Both the position numbers and the translations under genes were made by a program. The notes under the pieces are model-generated. The model did not search any database. It was not told the DNA's origin and saw nothing but the letters and a program-made list of their open reading frames with translations. A stretch of DNA of 46,463 nucleotides from assembly GCA_019313385.1 (NCBI GenBank), contig JAFDBG010000012.1, forward strand, positions 1-46,463. The letters run 5' to 3'. Below, one piece after another: positions 1-9,919 of this stretch (position 1 is the first letter of the stretch; each line of letters starts with the position of its first letter). The DNA comes from Deltaproteobacteria bacterium (GTDB lineage: Bacteria; Desulfobacterota; Syntrophia; Syntrophales; UBA2210).

Positions 1-471
1 GGTTCTAAGAATATTTTTACCGCTATGGGATGGGCTGCCGTGGCTGCCGTGGTTCCTCAGGTGAGCGTCAACCTGGAGATAACCTGCCCGATGGTGGTGG
101 CGTCTATGTTTGTGTTTGTTCTTGTCTTCTCAAAATCCGTGCTCTCAGATACGATAGATATTCAGAGTGACCGCCTGATCGGCCGGGAAACGATACCTGT
201 TATTATGGGGGAAGCACGCGCCAGAAACCTACTGAAGGGCATATCGATTTTTGCAGGCATTGTGCTTATTGCCGCAATGCCTGTAGGATGCGCTCCTTCC
301 TTTAATTTAGGCTTGGTACTGTTGGCGCCGCTGTTTTATATATGGATTTGTCTGAAACTTTGTGATAGAAAGGCCCGGTTCTCTAGGATGGCGCTGGAGG
401 GGTTGTTGGGGATGAGCTATGTAATTGCCGGATTAAGTGCCTTCCTGTGGTTTGTTATAACGGAAATATAG
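1..471 (+). CDS. UbiA-family prenyltransferase, C-terminal part (5' end outside window)
   Basis: Frame open from base 1; multi-TM with DTIDIQSDRLIGRETIPVIMG resembling the second Asp-rich motif of UbiA prenyltransferases. Confidence 0.7.
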   Translation, partial: GSKNIFTAMGWAAVAAVVPQVSVNLEITCPMVVASMFVFVLVFSKSVLSDTIDIQSDRLIGRETIPVIMGEARARNLLKGISIFAGIVLIAAMPVGCAPSFNLGLVLLAPLFYIWICLKLCDRKARFSRMALEGLLGMSYVIAGLSAFLWFVITEI

Positions 472-501
472 GGAAATTTGTAAAAGGGGGGTCGTCAATA
501 T

Positions 502-1089
502 ATGAGATTGCTACGAAGAACACTCCTTTTCGCTTTGCTCTTTGCAATGATTTCGGCCTGCGGGGAGTTGCGCTTTTCCCAGGTTGAGCCGGGTATTGGG
601 AATTTCCACCCTGAAAAGATATGCGTGTTCCCGGTTGCTACAGGCGCTTATACTGATGTGGCGGAAGTGGCTGACAATCTTATCGCGAATGCCGTTCGTA
701 AGCGAGGGTGTTTTTCCAGCGTTATTTCACCGGGGGATATGACGAAGCTGACGGAGAACGATACCAGGCTGAAGGGCGCGGTGTCCACTTACCTTGCAAA
801 GTTAAAAAAGGTAAACTTTTCCGATACTGATATGAGCAGATATATAGGCAAAGCATGCAATGCTGACGCCTTCCTTGTTGTGGATGTGGATTCCTGGAAT
901 TATACAACACAGGGGAATGATAAACTCGCCAAGGTTGGCTTCAGCATGGAACTGGTAGAGGCACAAACAGGAAAGATCATGTGGAGGGCACGGCACTACG
1001 ATACAACGGGCTACAATTGGTTCAAGCCGGATCTGTCTGCTCTTGCAAAAGAAGTTGCGGAAAAGATGGTTTCGCATATGCCCCATTAG
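502..1089 (+). CDS. putative lipoprotein
   Basis: Signal peptide with lipobox-like ISAC; conserved-hypothetical lipoprotein character. Confidence 0.6.
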   Translation: MRLLRRTLLFALLFAMISACGELRFSQVEPGIGNFHPEKICVFPVATGAYTDVAEVADNLIANAVRKRGCFSSVISPGDMTKLTENDTRLKGAVSTYLAKLKKVNFSDTDMSRYIGKACNADAFLVVDVDSWNYTTQGNDKLAKVGFSMELVEAQTGKIMWRARHYDTTGYNWFKPDLSALAKEVAEKMVSHMPH

Positions 1090-1124
1090 AAAAAACAGGA
1101 ATCAGAGGCTTAAAAAGAACTAAC

Positions 1125-1346
1125 ATGGAAGAAAAAGTGCGCGCAATGTTGAATGATGTCAGGCCCTCTCTGCAGGCAGATGGCGGAGATGTCGAATTTG
1201 TGAGTGTAACTGATGATGGTATTGTAAAGGTGAGGTTGAAGGGCGCCTGCGGCAGTTGCCCAATGGCTCAGATGACTTTGAAGATGGGTATCGAAAAATA
1301 CCTTAAGGAGAAAATTCCCGGGGTCGTTGAGGTTGTGGCAGTTTAA
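1125..1346 (+). CDS. NifU C-terminal-domain-like Fe-S scaffold protein
   Basis: RPSLQADGGDVEFV...LKGACGSCPMAQMTLK typical of NifU-like domain; internal ATG at 1125 preferred over ORF-track start. Confidence 0.9.
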   Translation: MEEKVRAMLNDVRPSLQADGGDVEFVSVTDDGIVKVRLKGACGSCPMAQMTLKMGIEKYLKEKIPGVVEVVAV

Positions 1347-1348
1347 TC

Positions 1349-1370
1349 CCGATAAATCCCGATTTATCGG
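1349..1370. terminator. hairpin between nifU-like gene and ferredoxin gene
   Basis: ccgataaat-cccg-atttatcgg, 9-bp perfect stem; no strong T-run, so it may be a processing or attenuating hairpin. Confidence 0.4.
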
Positions 1371-1379
1371 AATAAATAA

Positions 1380-1586
<207 letters not shown>

Positions 1587-1599
1587 CAGGCCGAATGGC

Positions 1600-2241
1600 A
1601 TGGGTGTATTCGTAACATTTGAGGGGATCGAAGGCTCCGGGAAGACGACCCAGATCAAAAAGGCCGGGGATTACCTGAAAGGGAGGGGTGTGCCTTTTGT
1701 GGTAACCGGCGAGCCTGGAGGCACTCCTGCAGGGAACGAGCTGAGAAAAATCCTGCTTGACAAGACGGCCCTTGTTCTGTCCGGTAGAACAGAAGTGTTG
1801 CTCTTTGCGGCAGACAGGGCCCAGCATATTAAAGAGGTCATAGCGCCCGCGATGCAAAGGGGGGAAATAGTTCTATGCGATCGCTTTTCTGATGCTACTA
1901 TTGCTTACCAGGGTTATGGAAGAAAACAGGAGATCAAATCCGTTCGGGAAATATGTGATTTTGCGTCCCGGTCTCTGGTTCCCGATATGACGTTTCTTTT
2001 TGATATTTCCGCCGGTAAGGGGCTCGACAGGGTGATCGGTCGCGCGCGCAGGGCGGGAAATGTTCCACTTGTAGACCGTTTCGAAAGAGAACACCTGAAA
2101 TTCCACGAGATGATCAGAAGCGGGTATCTTGCACTGGCTGAAGAGAATCCTGACAGGTTCAGGGTAATAGACGCGTCCAGAGATGTTGCCGCGGTGCACC
2201 GAGAAGTGTGTGCCCATCTGGAGGGATTGATTAAGAGATAA
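1600..2241 (+). CDS. tmk: thymidylate kinase
   Basis: FEGIEGSGKTTQ P-loop, DRFSDATIAYQGYGR; ATG at 1600. Confidence 0.95.
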   Translation: MGVFVTFEGIEGSGKTTQIKKAGDYLKGRGVPFVVTGEPGGTPAGNELRKILLDKTALVLSGRTEVLLFAADRAQHIKEVIAPAMQRGEIVLCDRFSDATIAYQGYGRKQEIKSVREICDFASRSLVPDMTFLFDISAGKGLDRVIGRARRAGNVPLVDRFEREHLKFHEMIRSGYLALAEENPDRFRVIDASRDVAAVHREVCAHLEGLIKR

Positions 2242-2246
2242 GGCTT

Positions 2247-3230
2247 ATGCCGTTCAGCGATATTTATGGTCAGGATAAACAGGTAAACGTAGTGCAGGGC
2301 GCTATGAAGAATGACCGTGTCCCGCATGCGTATCTCTTCTATGGGATAAAAGGTGTCGGTAAAAAAACCACGGCGAAAACCCTTGCAAAAGCCCTGAATT
2401 GTAAGGAAGAAAAAGTTGATTCCTGTGACAGGTGCCCTTCATGCTTAAAGATAGATCGCGGCACCCATCCCGATATCGTATTTATAGAGCCCGACGGTAT
2501 CTTCATAAAAATCGATAAGATCAGAGATCTACAGGATCAAATAAAATTCCGACCGTTCGAGGGCAGAAAGAGAGTTTTTATTATAGTAGATGCGGACAGA
2601 ATGAACGACCCGTCGGCTAATGCCCTCTTAAAGACCCTTGAGGAGCCTAATCCTTCCAATGCCCTGATATTGATAACATCCCGTATTCACAAGCTTCCCC
2701 AAACAATCATATCGCGGTGTCAGAAGATAAGATTTAATCCTGTGCGGGCGGAAACAATAGTCTCTTTTCTTACAGACAGGCGGTCTATGGATGAAAAACC
2801 TGCGCTGGCAATTGCCTCTTCGGCCGGAGGCAGTATCGGCAGGGCACTGGAGATAATAAAAGAATCGTTTTTTGACTTTAAAAATGATGTAACCAAGATA
2901 CTTTCAAATGCTGGCACTGTCCCCATGTCACTGCTCTTCCTTGCCGACAGCTTCGGGAAGGACAGGGATTCCGTCCTGCAGCAACTGGACATATTCAGAG
3001 GATGGTACAGGGATATACTGGTGTACCGGGAGACGCGCGATGTCAATAAACTGATTCACCGGGATATTGCCGATGCCACGAAAAAACTTTCAGAAAAAAT
3101 GGCAGGGACTGATGTTCTGGAAAATATAAAAATCATAGGTGACGCTTATGCCGCCATCGACCGGAACGCCAGCAGGCCTTTAACATTGGAATCGATGGCA
3201 TTCCGGCTAAAAACATCCAGCAGGATTTAA
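2247..3230 (+). CDS. holB: DNA polymerase III delta' subunit
   Basis: Clamp-loader AAA+ features (GIKGVGKKTTAKTLAKALNC, CDRCPSC, NALLKTLEEP, SRCQKIRF); adjacent to tmk. Confidence 0.9.
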   Translation: MPFSDIYGQDKQVNVVQGAMKNDRVPHAYLFYGIKGVGKKTTAKTLAKALNCKEEKVDSCDRCPSCLKIDRGTHPDIVFIEPDGIFIKIDKIRDLQDQIKFRPFEGRKRVFIIVDADRMNDPSANALLKTLEEPNPSNALILITSRIHKLPQTIISRCQKIRFNPVRAETIVSFLTDRRSMDEKPALAIASSAGGSIGRALEIIKESFFDFKNDVTKILSNAGTVPMSLLFLADSFGKDRDSVLQQLDIFRGWYRDILVYRETRDVNKLIHRDIADATKKLSEKMAGTDVLENIKIIGDAYAAIDRNASRPLTLESMAFRLKTSSRI

Positions 3231-3234
3231 GATT

Positions 3235-4092
3235 ATGGAACACAACAATCAAGGTACTCTGAAAAATATTACAAGCATCAGATTTAAAGACAAGGGAAAG
3301 GTGTATTCATTTGACGCCACCGATATTGTTTTGAAAGAAGGAGATATGGCTGTTGTCGATACCGAATCGGGATTGGCGATGGGGGTTGTCTCAAGTGGTA
3401 TTCGAGTTCTCCCCTATGACAAATTGCCTCATAATCTCCAGAAGATCGTGCGCAGGGCCACCGACGAAGATCTGAAATCCCATGAAGAAAATCTGAAGAC
3501 CAATAGAGAAGCGCTGGATTTTTGCATGGCGAGAGTCAGAGAAAGAAACCTTTCCATGAAACTGGTTAACGTCGAAGCCCTCTTCGATAAAAGCAAACTG
3601 GTGTTTTACTTCACCGCGGAAAACAGGGTTGATTTCAGAGAACTGGTAAAAGATCTTGTACAGAAGTATAAGACGAAGATTGAGCTTAGACAGATCTGGG
3701 TCAGAAGTGAGGCTCGCATATATGGCGGCATAGGCATGTGCGGCAGAGAACTATGCTGCTCCAGCTTTCTCAATAATTTTGCGCCGGTATCGATCAAGAT
3801 GGCTAAGGAGCAGAATATGCTGCTTAATCCAGATAAAATATCCGGACTTTGCGGCAGGCTCATGTGCTGTCTTGCGTTTGAACATGAAACTTACGCGAGA
3901 GCGAAAAAAAATATGCCTAAGTGTGGAAGGAGTGTGATTACTCCGGAAGGAAAAGGTAAAGTGGTGAGACAGAATATACTTGAAGAAACGATCGTTGTGG
4001 ATCTCGGTGATGGAAAAGAAGTGGAAGTATCTGTACACGAACTCCAGAGGAAAGACAGAAACCGGAAACCAGCAGGCAAAAATCAGGGATGA
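3235..4092 (+). CDS. PSP1 domain protein (RicT/YaaT-like)
   Basis: YGGIGMCGRELCCSSFL...SGLCGRLMCCLAFE signature; tmk-holB-PSP1-metG synteny. Confidence 0.92.
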   Translation: MEHNNQGTLKNITSIRFKDKGKVYSFDATDIVLKEGDMAVVDTESGLAMGVVSSGIRVLPYDKLPHNLQKIVRRATDEDLKSHEENLKTNREALDFCMARVRERNLSMKLVNVEALFDKSKLVFYFTAENRVDFRELVKDLVQKYKTKIELRQIWVRSEARIYGGIGMCGRELCCSSFLNNFAPVSIKMAKEQNMLLNPDKISGLCGRLMCCLAFEHETYARAKKNMPKCGRSVITPEGKGKVVRQNILEETIVVDLGDGKEVEVSVHELQRKDRNRKPAGKNQG

Positions 4093-4131
4093 GGGTCTGT
4101 CATGACAGGCCCTGACTTTTCGGAGAGAAAC

Positions 4132-6021
4132 ATGAAAAATTTTTATATCACCACACCCATATATTATGTGAACGCATCTCCGCATATAGGACACGCGTAT
4201 ACCACCATAGTAGCCGATATCATGGCACGATTCCACAGAATGTCTGGATACAGGTCTTATTTTCTGACCGGCACTGATGAGCATGGAGACAAGGTCGCGG
4301 AGGCGGCCAAACAGGCCGGTGAAACCCCTCAGGCTTATGCGGACAGGATAAGCGGAAAATTCAGGGCCCTTTGGCCTGAGCTTTCGATAACCAATGACTA
4401 TTTTGTAAGGACAACGGATAAAGACCATATAGAAGTGGTCAGATCAATACTACAGAAGGTATATGACTCGGGGGACATATATTTCGGTGAATACGAGGGG
4501 CATTATTGCGTGGGATGTGAGCGATTCTACAGAGAAAGCGAGCTGGTGGATGGGATGTGCCCCGATCACCACACGGTTCCCGAGACCAGGAAAGAAAGTA
4601 ATTATTTTTTCAGGATGGGTAAATACCAGGACTGGCTGATTGGGCATATTCAGGATAACCCTGACTTTATCAGGCCGGAGAGATACAGAAATGAGGTGCT
4701 CGCCTTTTTGAGAGAACCGCTCGAAGACCTCTGCATATCAAGACCCAAAACAAGACTGACATGGGGTATAACTCTCCCCTTTGATGAAAATTATGTGACC
4801 TATGTATGGTTTGATGCGCTGATAAATTATCTGACGGGAATAGGATATCCCGACAGTGAGAAATTTAAAACCTTCTGGCCCAACTCTCAGCACCTGATCG
4901 CCAAGGATATCCTCAAGCCACATGGTATCTACTGGCCCACCATGCTGAAAGGGGCGGGGGTAGAGCCTTATCAGCATCTGAACGTGCATGGGTACTGGAA
5001 CGTTGACCGGAACAAGATGTCGAAAAGCCGTGGGACTGTGGTAAACCCCCTCGATCTGAAGGACAAGTATGGTCTGGATGCGTTTCGATATTTCCTCATG
5101 AGAGATATGGTCTTCGGTCTTGATTCTAACTTCAGCGAGGACGCCTTTGTTCAGAGAATAAACTCCGATCTGGCGAATGACTTGGGAAACCTGGTCAGCA
5201 GGTCTCTCTCAATGGCGGTGAAATACTGTGATGGCCGGGTGCCCGGAGCAGTTAACCATCCTGATGATGCTCCCCTTATCGAAAGAGCGGCAAAACTCTT
5301 TCCCGAAATGGAAATATCTTTCCAGTCTCTGGAGTTTCATAAGGCCCTGATTTCCATATGGGACTTTATCAACATGACAAACAGATACATAGTGGAACGG
5401 GAACCCTGGTCCCTGGCCAAAGACCCTTCTTCCAAAACAAGGCTGGACACTGTTATCTACAATATACTGGAGGCGCTTCGTATTACCGCCATCCTGCTCC
5501 TTCCCTTTATGCCCGATTCCGCCGGGGACATCTTGACCAGACTCGGCATAAAGGATATTGAATCTCAGGGCTTTGACAGTGTACGCGCGTGGGGTGGCCT
5601 TTCGAAGGGCAATGTCCTAACTCGCGGCAAATCCCTGTTCCCCCGTGTGGAACATGAAAAGCCCGAGGATACGCCAGCGGCAGGGCTTACAGATATAAAG
5701 GAAGAGATATCCTTCCAGGATTTTGAGAAGATCGATCTGCGAGTAGCGCGGGTGGTCAAGGCCGAAAGGGTAAAAAAATCAGACAAGCTGTTGAAGCTGA
5801 AGATTGACGTAGGCGAAGAGAGAACCATCGTCGCTGGGATCGGCAAAAGCTACAGGCCTGAAGATCTTGTAGGAAAGAAGATAACTGTCATACTTAACCT
5901 GAAGCCGGTAAAACTGATGGGGGTGAAATCACACGGTATGCTCCTGGCAGCGGACGCGGGAGAAAAGGTTTCTTTAGTGTCCTTCGATGGCGATGCCGAT
6001 GTAGGAGCAAAGATAGGTTAA
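4132..6021 (+). CDS. metG: methionyl-tRNA synthetase with C-terminal tRNA-binding domain
   Basis: HIGHAYTTI (HIGH), KMSKSRG, C-terminal FEKIDLRVARVVKAE...; ATG at 4132. Confidence 0.97.
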   Translation: MKNFYITTPIYYVNASPHIGHAYTTIVADIMARFHRMSGYRSYFLTGTDEHGDKVAEAAKQAGETPQAYADRISGKFRALWPELSITNDYFVRTTDKDHIEVVRSILQKVYDSGDIYFGEYEGHYCVGCERFYRESELVDGMCPDHHTVPETRKESNYFFRMGKYQDWLIGHIQDNPDFIRPERYRNEVLAFLREPLEDLCISRPKTRLTWGITLPFDENYVTYVWFDALINYLTGIGYPDSEKFKTFWPNSQHLIAKDILKPHGIYWPTMLKGAGVEPYQHLNVHGYWNVDRNKMSKSRGTVVNPLDLKDKYGLDAFRYFLMRDMVFGLDSNFSEDAFVQRINSDLANDLGNLVSRSLSMAVKYCDGRVPGAVNHPDDAPLIERAAKLFPEMEISFQSLEFHKALISIWDFINMTNRYIVEREPWSLAKDPSSKTRLDTVIYNILEALRITAILLLPFMPDSAGDILTRLGIKDIESQGFDSVRAWGGLSKGNVLTRGKSLFPRVEHEKPEDTPAAGLTDIKEEISFQDFEKIDLRVARVVKAERVKKSDKLLKLKIDVGEERTIVAGIGKSYRPEDLVGKKITVILNLKPVKLMGVKSHGMLLAADAGEKVSLVSFDGDADVGAKIG

Positions 6022-6044
6022 TACGTCTGTCGACCGCGCAGGAG

Positions 6045-6150
6045 TGTCATGTTAACGCTACTCTGTTGTTTCGCGAAGGAGTATTCACGACTGAGAAATC
6101 TTAGATTTCACCCTGACGGGCACTATAGTTCCCTGCGGTCGAAATGACAT
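6045..6150 (+). repeat. dispersed intergenic repeat, copy 1
   Basis: gtcatgttaacgctactctgttgtttcgcgaaggagtattcacgactgagaaat...tttcaccctgacgggcactatagttccctgcggtcgaaatgaca; the same sequence is found inverted at 31814-31915. Confidence 0.85.
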
Positions 6151-6208
6151 TTCTTGATTGACGCGGCGGTAGCCATATTACACCGATCTCTTTTTATGTC
6201 AGGGAACT

Positions 6209-6985
6209 ATGAAGCCATGTAGATTACTGGGTATTCCGGCCATCATTTTCCTTCTCGCCCTGTTTACTATGACGGGGTGCGCTCCAAGTCAAATTCCTTC
6301 CCATAATTATCATCCGCTTACTACAGAAGAAAGACCGTTGATCCAGATGGGCTACACCATCCAGGTTGGCGCCTTCTTAAAAGTTGAGAATGCCTCCCGG
6401 CTTGTCAACCGTCTGAACAGCGATAATCTGGATGCATATTATTTCCTTTACAAAAAAGGGTTGTACAAGGTTCGCTTTGGCAGTTTTGAATCCCGGGAAC
6501 TTGCCTGCAGAGAAGCGGAAATTCTGAGGGCAATGGGCGTCATAGATGAATTTTACATCGTCCATCCGGAAGATTATTCCATAACAAAGAGTCAGAAATA
6601 TGGTGAGACATACTTCAGAGATGAGATAGTTAAGACAGCCAGGAACTTTATCGGTGTCCCCTATCAATGGGGCGGTTCTTCCGCCGAGAAGGGATTTGAC
6701 TGCAGCGGGCTTGCAATGGCCATCTACAGGCTGAACGGCCTGAAACTCCCACGCACATCCGGGGAGCAGTACAAAGCAGGTACCTGGGTCAGCCGTAAAA
6801 AGCTGACAAGGGGCGATCTGGTGTTCTTTGATACCCGCGGCAGTGGAAAGATCTCACATGTGGGTATATATACCGGCCAGGATAAATTTATCCATGCCCC
6901 GCGAACGGGTAAAACAGTGCGCACAAGCTCACTTTCAAATCAATACTACAAGAAACGATATGCAGGTGCCAGATCTTATATCTAA
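6209..6985 (+). CDS. SPOR-domain lipoprotein with C-terminal NlpC/P60 peptidase
   Basis: Lipobox MTGC; YTIQVGAFLKVENA (SPOR); YQWGGSSAEKGFDCSGLAMAIY...RGDLVFFDTRG...HVGIYTG (NlpC/P60). Confidence 0.92.
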   Translation: MKPCRLLGIPAIIFLLALFTMTGCAPSQIPSHNYHPLTTEERPLIQMGYTIQVGAFLKVENASRLVNRLNSDNLDAYYFLYKKGLYKVRFGSFESRELACREAEILRAMGVIDEFYIVHPEDYSITKSQKYGETYFRDEIVKTARNFIGVPYQWGGSSAEKGFDCSGLAMAIYRLNGLKLPRTSGEQYKAGTWVSRKKLTRGDLVFFDTRGSGKISHVGIYTGQDKFIHAPRTGKTVRTSSLSNQYYKKRYAGARSYI

Positions 6986-6992
6986 AAATCGG

Positions 6993-7236
6993 GTAACCGT
7001 TCACGGTTGTCGGTTTACAGTTCACAGTTTTTCAATGAACTATGCAACAACTGAAGCATTTTGGATGTTGATTTCAACTCTTGAATTAATTCCTTCGCAT
7101 CTAAATCATAGAATATATTACCCTCTCGTGAAATATAAATCTGTGATTCCAGTTTCCCAGCCTATTGCTGTGCGGTATTCATAAGGCTTCTGTTTTTTCA
7201 ACCGCTAACCGGTAGCTGTAAACCGTGAACGGTTAC
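6993..7236. repeat. inverted-repeat-bounded ~244-bp intergenic element
   Basis: Perfect 16-bp IR gtaaccgttcacggtt (6993-7008) / aaccgtgaacggttac (7221-7236). Confidence 0.6.
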
Positions 7237-7245
7237 GTGAGTAGT

Positions 7246-8640
7246 TCATTTTCTCAATGCCAAAGGAATTTCCAGGGGAACATCAACAGGCTTTACGAAT
7301 CTATCTACGATATCCCTTGTTCCGGACAGATTGAGCTTGTCGAACAGGAATGAAAACTGGTCTTCAAGCTCCGCTCCGATCGACCTCAGTATGTCGGGTG
7401 AAAAATCCCACATATCCTTTTTGAAACAGCCGAACCCCTTTTTTCTGGGCTTGTAGATAAACTGTTCTTCAGTGTCGCCTTCTTTTTTTTCACTTTGCAG
7501 CTCTGTGTTAATGTACGTGTATATCCTGTCTCGCAGATCCGCGGGGAAGATTTTGCTGTCATATATAATGTTCTGGAATCCTGTTGCCAGATGTATCTCT
7601 GAGGTCCTTATTTTGGGAAATTTGTCGAATGCCTCATTGGGAAGGGTTGATGCACCGTGCTGCACGGCTCCTGACAGGCCATATTCGGATTTTGCCACCC
7701 GGGAGATTTTTTCCAGTGTGTCGAAGTCTATACTGACCTTTGCTACTGAGCCGTCCGGCAGAGGAACGCCCCCGTGTGTGGTTCCTGTCTGGATGCTTAT
7801 TTTGCTGATTCCCTTCAAATTCTGCCCATATTTCCGGAGGGTTTTGAGATAATTGTCCATGAATATGATAAATTCTTCAACGGTGGTGTTCTTGTCTCCT
7901 ATCTCTCCTATCTCTCCCCCCACTGACACAGTGACGCCTTCCGGTTCTATTTCCCGTATCATGGCAGTCATGTCCGCCGTTATCGAATAATTGCCCTTCT
8001 GCTGTTCTCGGATGGTGGGCCTGCCCAAATCCACCACGGTGGAGGCATCTATGTCGATGTTATAAAATCCCGCTCCAATAGCCTCTCTTATAAGAGATTT
8101 AATTGACTGGGTCTCAGCCTCCGGATCTTCAAGATATTTTTTTGCGTTGATCTGAAAATGGTCGCCCTGCAGGAAGAGGTGGCCGCTGTAGCCGGTCTTT
8201 ATAGCGGCGGCGGTTATCGCCGCGACATATTCCGAGGGACGCTGGTCGGTATAAGCAATTTCCGACCGGGCGATTTCAAAGATAAATGCCCCCACTTTAT
8301 CTTGCAGGGCCGCGCGGAATATCGCCTGGGCGCTGTAATACGTGATCCCACGAAGATTGATTGCAGGTACAGTGAAACCCGAGACCTTGTCATTTCCCAT
8401 TGCGTCATACAGGGACTGGATTGAGCAAGCCATGCATCCCAGCCTTGTGCCGGCCCTTCGAATCAACCATCGCGCGGATGATTTCACTTCATCGTCAGAA
8501 CTGAATATGGCGGAATAGATCAGGTCATCAATGAGGGTATCCCGCAAGCGCTTCTCGTCCGATATAACAATATCCCCTTTATCAATCGTCAGCACATCGA
8601 TAATATTTTGTTTCAACTGGTCAATGGTCTGATAAATCAT
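7246..8640 (-). CDS. class II fructose-bisphosphate aldolase family protein
   Basis: HLFLQGDHFQIN, YNIDIDASTVVDL, SIQTGTTHGG, AVQHGASTLP metal/substrate motifs of class II aldolases. Confidence 0.85.
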   Translation of the reverse strand: MIYQTIDQLKQNIIDVLTIDKGDIVISDEKRLRDTLIDDLIYSAIFSSDDEVKSSARWLIRRAGTRLGCMACSIQSLYDAMGNDKVSGFTVPAINLRGITYYSAQAIFRAALQDKVGAFIFEIARSEIAYTDQRPSEYVAAITAAAIKTGYSGHLFLQGDHFQINAKKYLEDPEAETQSIKSLIREAIGAGFYNIDIDASTVVDLGRPTIREQQKGNYSITADMTAMIREIEPEGVTVSVGGEIGEIGDKNTTVEEFIIFMDNYLKTLRKYGQNLKGISKISIQTGTTHGGVPLPDGSVAKVSIDFDTLEKISRVAKSEYGLSGAVQHGASTLPNEAFDKFPKIRTSEIHLATGFQNIIYDSKIFPADLRDRIYTYINTELQSEKKEGDTEEQFIYKPRKKGFGCFKKDMWDFSPDILRSIGAELEDQFSFLFDKLNLSGTRDIVDRFVKPVDVPLEIPLALRK

Positions 8641-8670
8641 GGCTGGCTCCTCTGTAAATGTGCTTTGTGT

Positions 8671-9621
8671 TTATATGGTTACTGTATTGCCCTCTAAGAA
8701 TGTCTTTGCCTTTTTGACCTCGTATTTGCTTCCTATATATATCGGGCACCTTTGATCGAGTGTTTCCGGTTTTATCGAAAGGATGCTTTGTCTTCCGTCT
8801 GTGGCCATCCCCCCTGCCTGCTCCGCAAGAAATGCCATGGGCTGTAGCTCAAAGATAAGACGCAACTTGCCGTTTGGGCTTCCCTTCAGAGCCGGGTATG
8901 TAAAGATGCCCCCTTTCTTTACCAGAATCTGATTGATATCCGGGACAAATCCCCCACTGTAACGCAGTTTGTATCCTTCACTCTCCAGAGATCTTATGTA
9001 GTCGAGATGTTCCTGGGTCCAGTCCCTTCTCAGCCCTCCGATGCTGTATATATTCCCCCTTTCCCCGAGGATTATATTTTCTTCGGAGAGCACATATTCC
9101 CCCTCTCTGTTAAGGACAAATTCATGAGTTCCATTGCCTGCCGAATAGATCATTGTGATCAAAGGTCCATAAGTTACATACATCGCGGCTACGAGACTTT
9201 TACCACCTCCCGTCAGAATTGATTCCCTGTGGATACCGATGATGGTTCCAATTGCCAGATTGGCATCCACCAGAGAAGATCCGTCCAGAGGATCCGCGGT
9301 GACGATGTACTTTTCTCTACCCTTCCCCACCTGGATTATGGAATCCTGTTCTTCCGAGGCATACTCTCTGACAAAGCCTGAAAACTCGAGCTGGTGTTTG
9401 ATGATTTCGTCGGAACTTCTGTCCAGGGCGAGTTGCTCTTCTCCATAGATATTTTCAAAGCCGGCCAGCTTCCGGTTGGATTCCTGGATTTTGGAGGAAA
9501 TATATTTCCCAGTTACGGCTATCTGCCAGATGAGCCTGCGCAGATCTACCTCAATACCGGCCATCCACATGTGCCGTCTCAGATCAAAAAACTGTTTAGT
9601 GGCATCAGATATATTTTCCAT
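8671..9621 (-). CDS. fbp: class I fructose-1,6-bisphosphatase
   Basis: ADPLDGSSLVDANLAIGTIIGIH; YSGGFVPDINQILVKKGGIFTYP. Confidence 0.95.
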   Translation of the reverse strand: MENISDATKQFFDLRRHMWMAGIEVDLRRLIWQIAVTGKYISSKIQESNRKLAGFENIYGEEQLALDRSSDEIIKHQLEFSGFVREYASEEQDSIIQVGKGREKYIVTADPLDGSSLVDANLAIGTIIGIHRESILTGGGKSLVAAMYVTYGPLITMIYSAGNGTHEFVLNREGEYVLSEENIILGERGNIYSIGGLRRDWTQEHLDYIRSLESEGYKLRYSGGFVPDINQILVKKGGIFTYPALKGSPNGKLRLIFELQPMAFLAEQAGGMATDGRQSILSIKPETLDQRCPIYIGSKYEVKKAKTFLEGNTVTI

Positions 9622-9740
9622 GACAATCCTTTCTTAAATATTTCTCCCGAATCTCTAACAGGGAGATCGATTTTATACAAGTAAATTTTTGATTTATCGA
9701 AATGCTTATAACAGTATGCGAGTAAATGGACGATGGACCA

Positions 9741-9776
9741 AAAGAAAAGGGGCTAACTGTCTCCAGCTAACCCCTT
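9741..9776 (-). terminator. Rho-independent terminator downstream of tRNA-Leu
   Basis: Minus strand aaggggttagctg-gaga-cagttagcccctt (13 bp incl. two G-U) then ttctttt. Confidence 0.75.
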
Positions 9777-9785
9777 CGTTGTTCA

Positions 9786-9872
9786 TGGTGCCGAAGCCCG
9801 GACTTGAACCGGGACGGCCGTAAGCCACTACCCCCTCAAGATAGCGTGTCTACCATATTCCACCACTTCGGC
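9786..9872 (-). tRNA. tRNA-Leu (anticodon GAG), CCA encoded
   Basis: Minus strand GCCGAAG...CTATC-TTGAGGG-GGTAG...GTTCAAGTC...CTTCGGCACCA; long variable arm; acceptor and anticodon stems pair. Confidence 0.95.
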
Positions 9873-9919
9873 ATTTTGTGGGAATCTAATTTCTTTCTGT
9901 GTCTCTGTCAACATAAAAA

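Noticed and set aside
3751-4428. 225-aa minus-strand ORF across the PSP1/metG junction
   Set aside because: Antisense to two clear genes and without recognisable domains.
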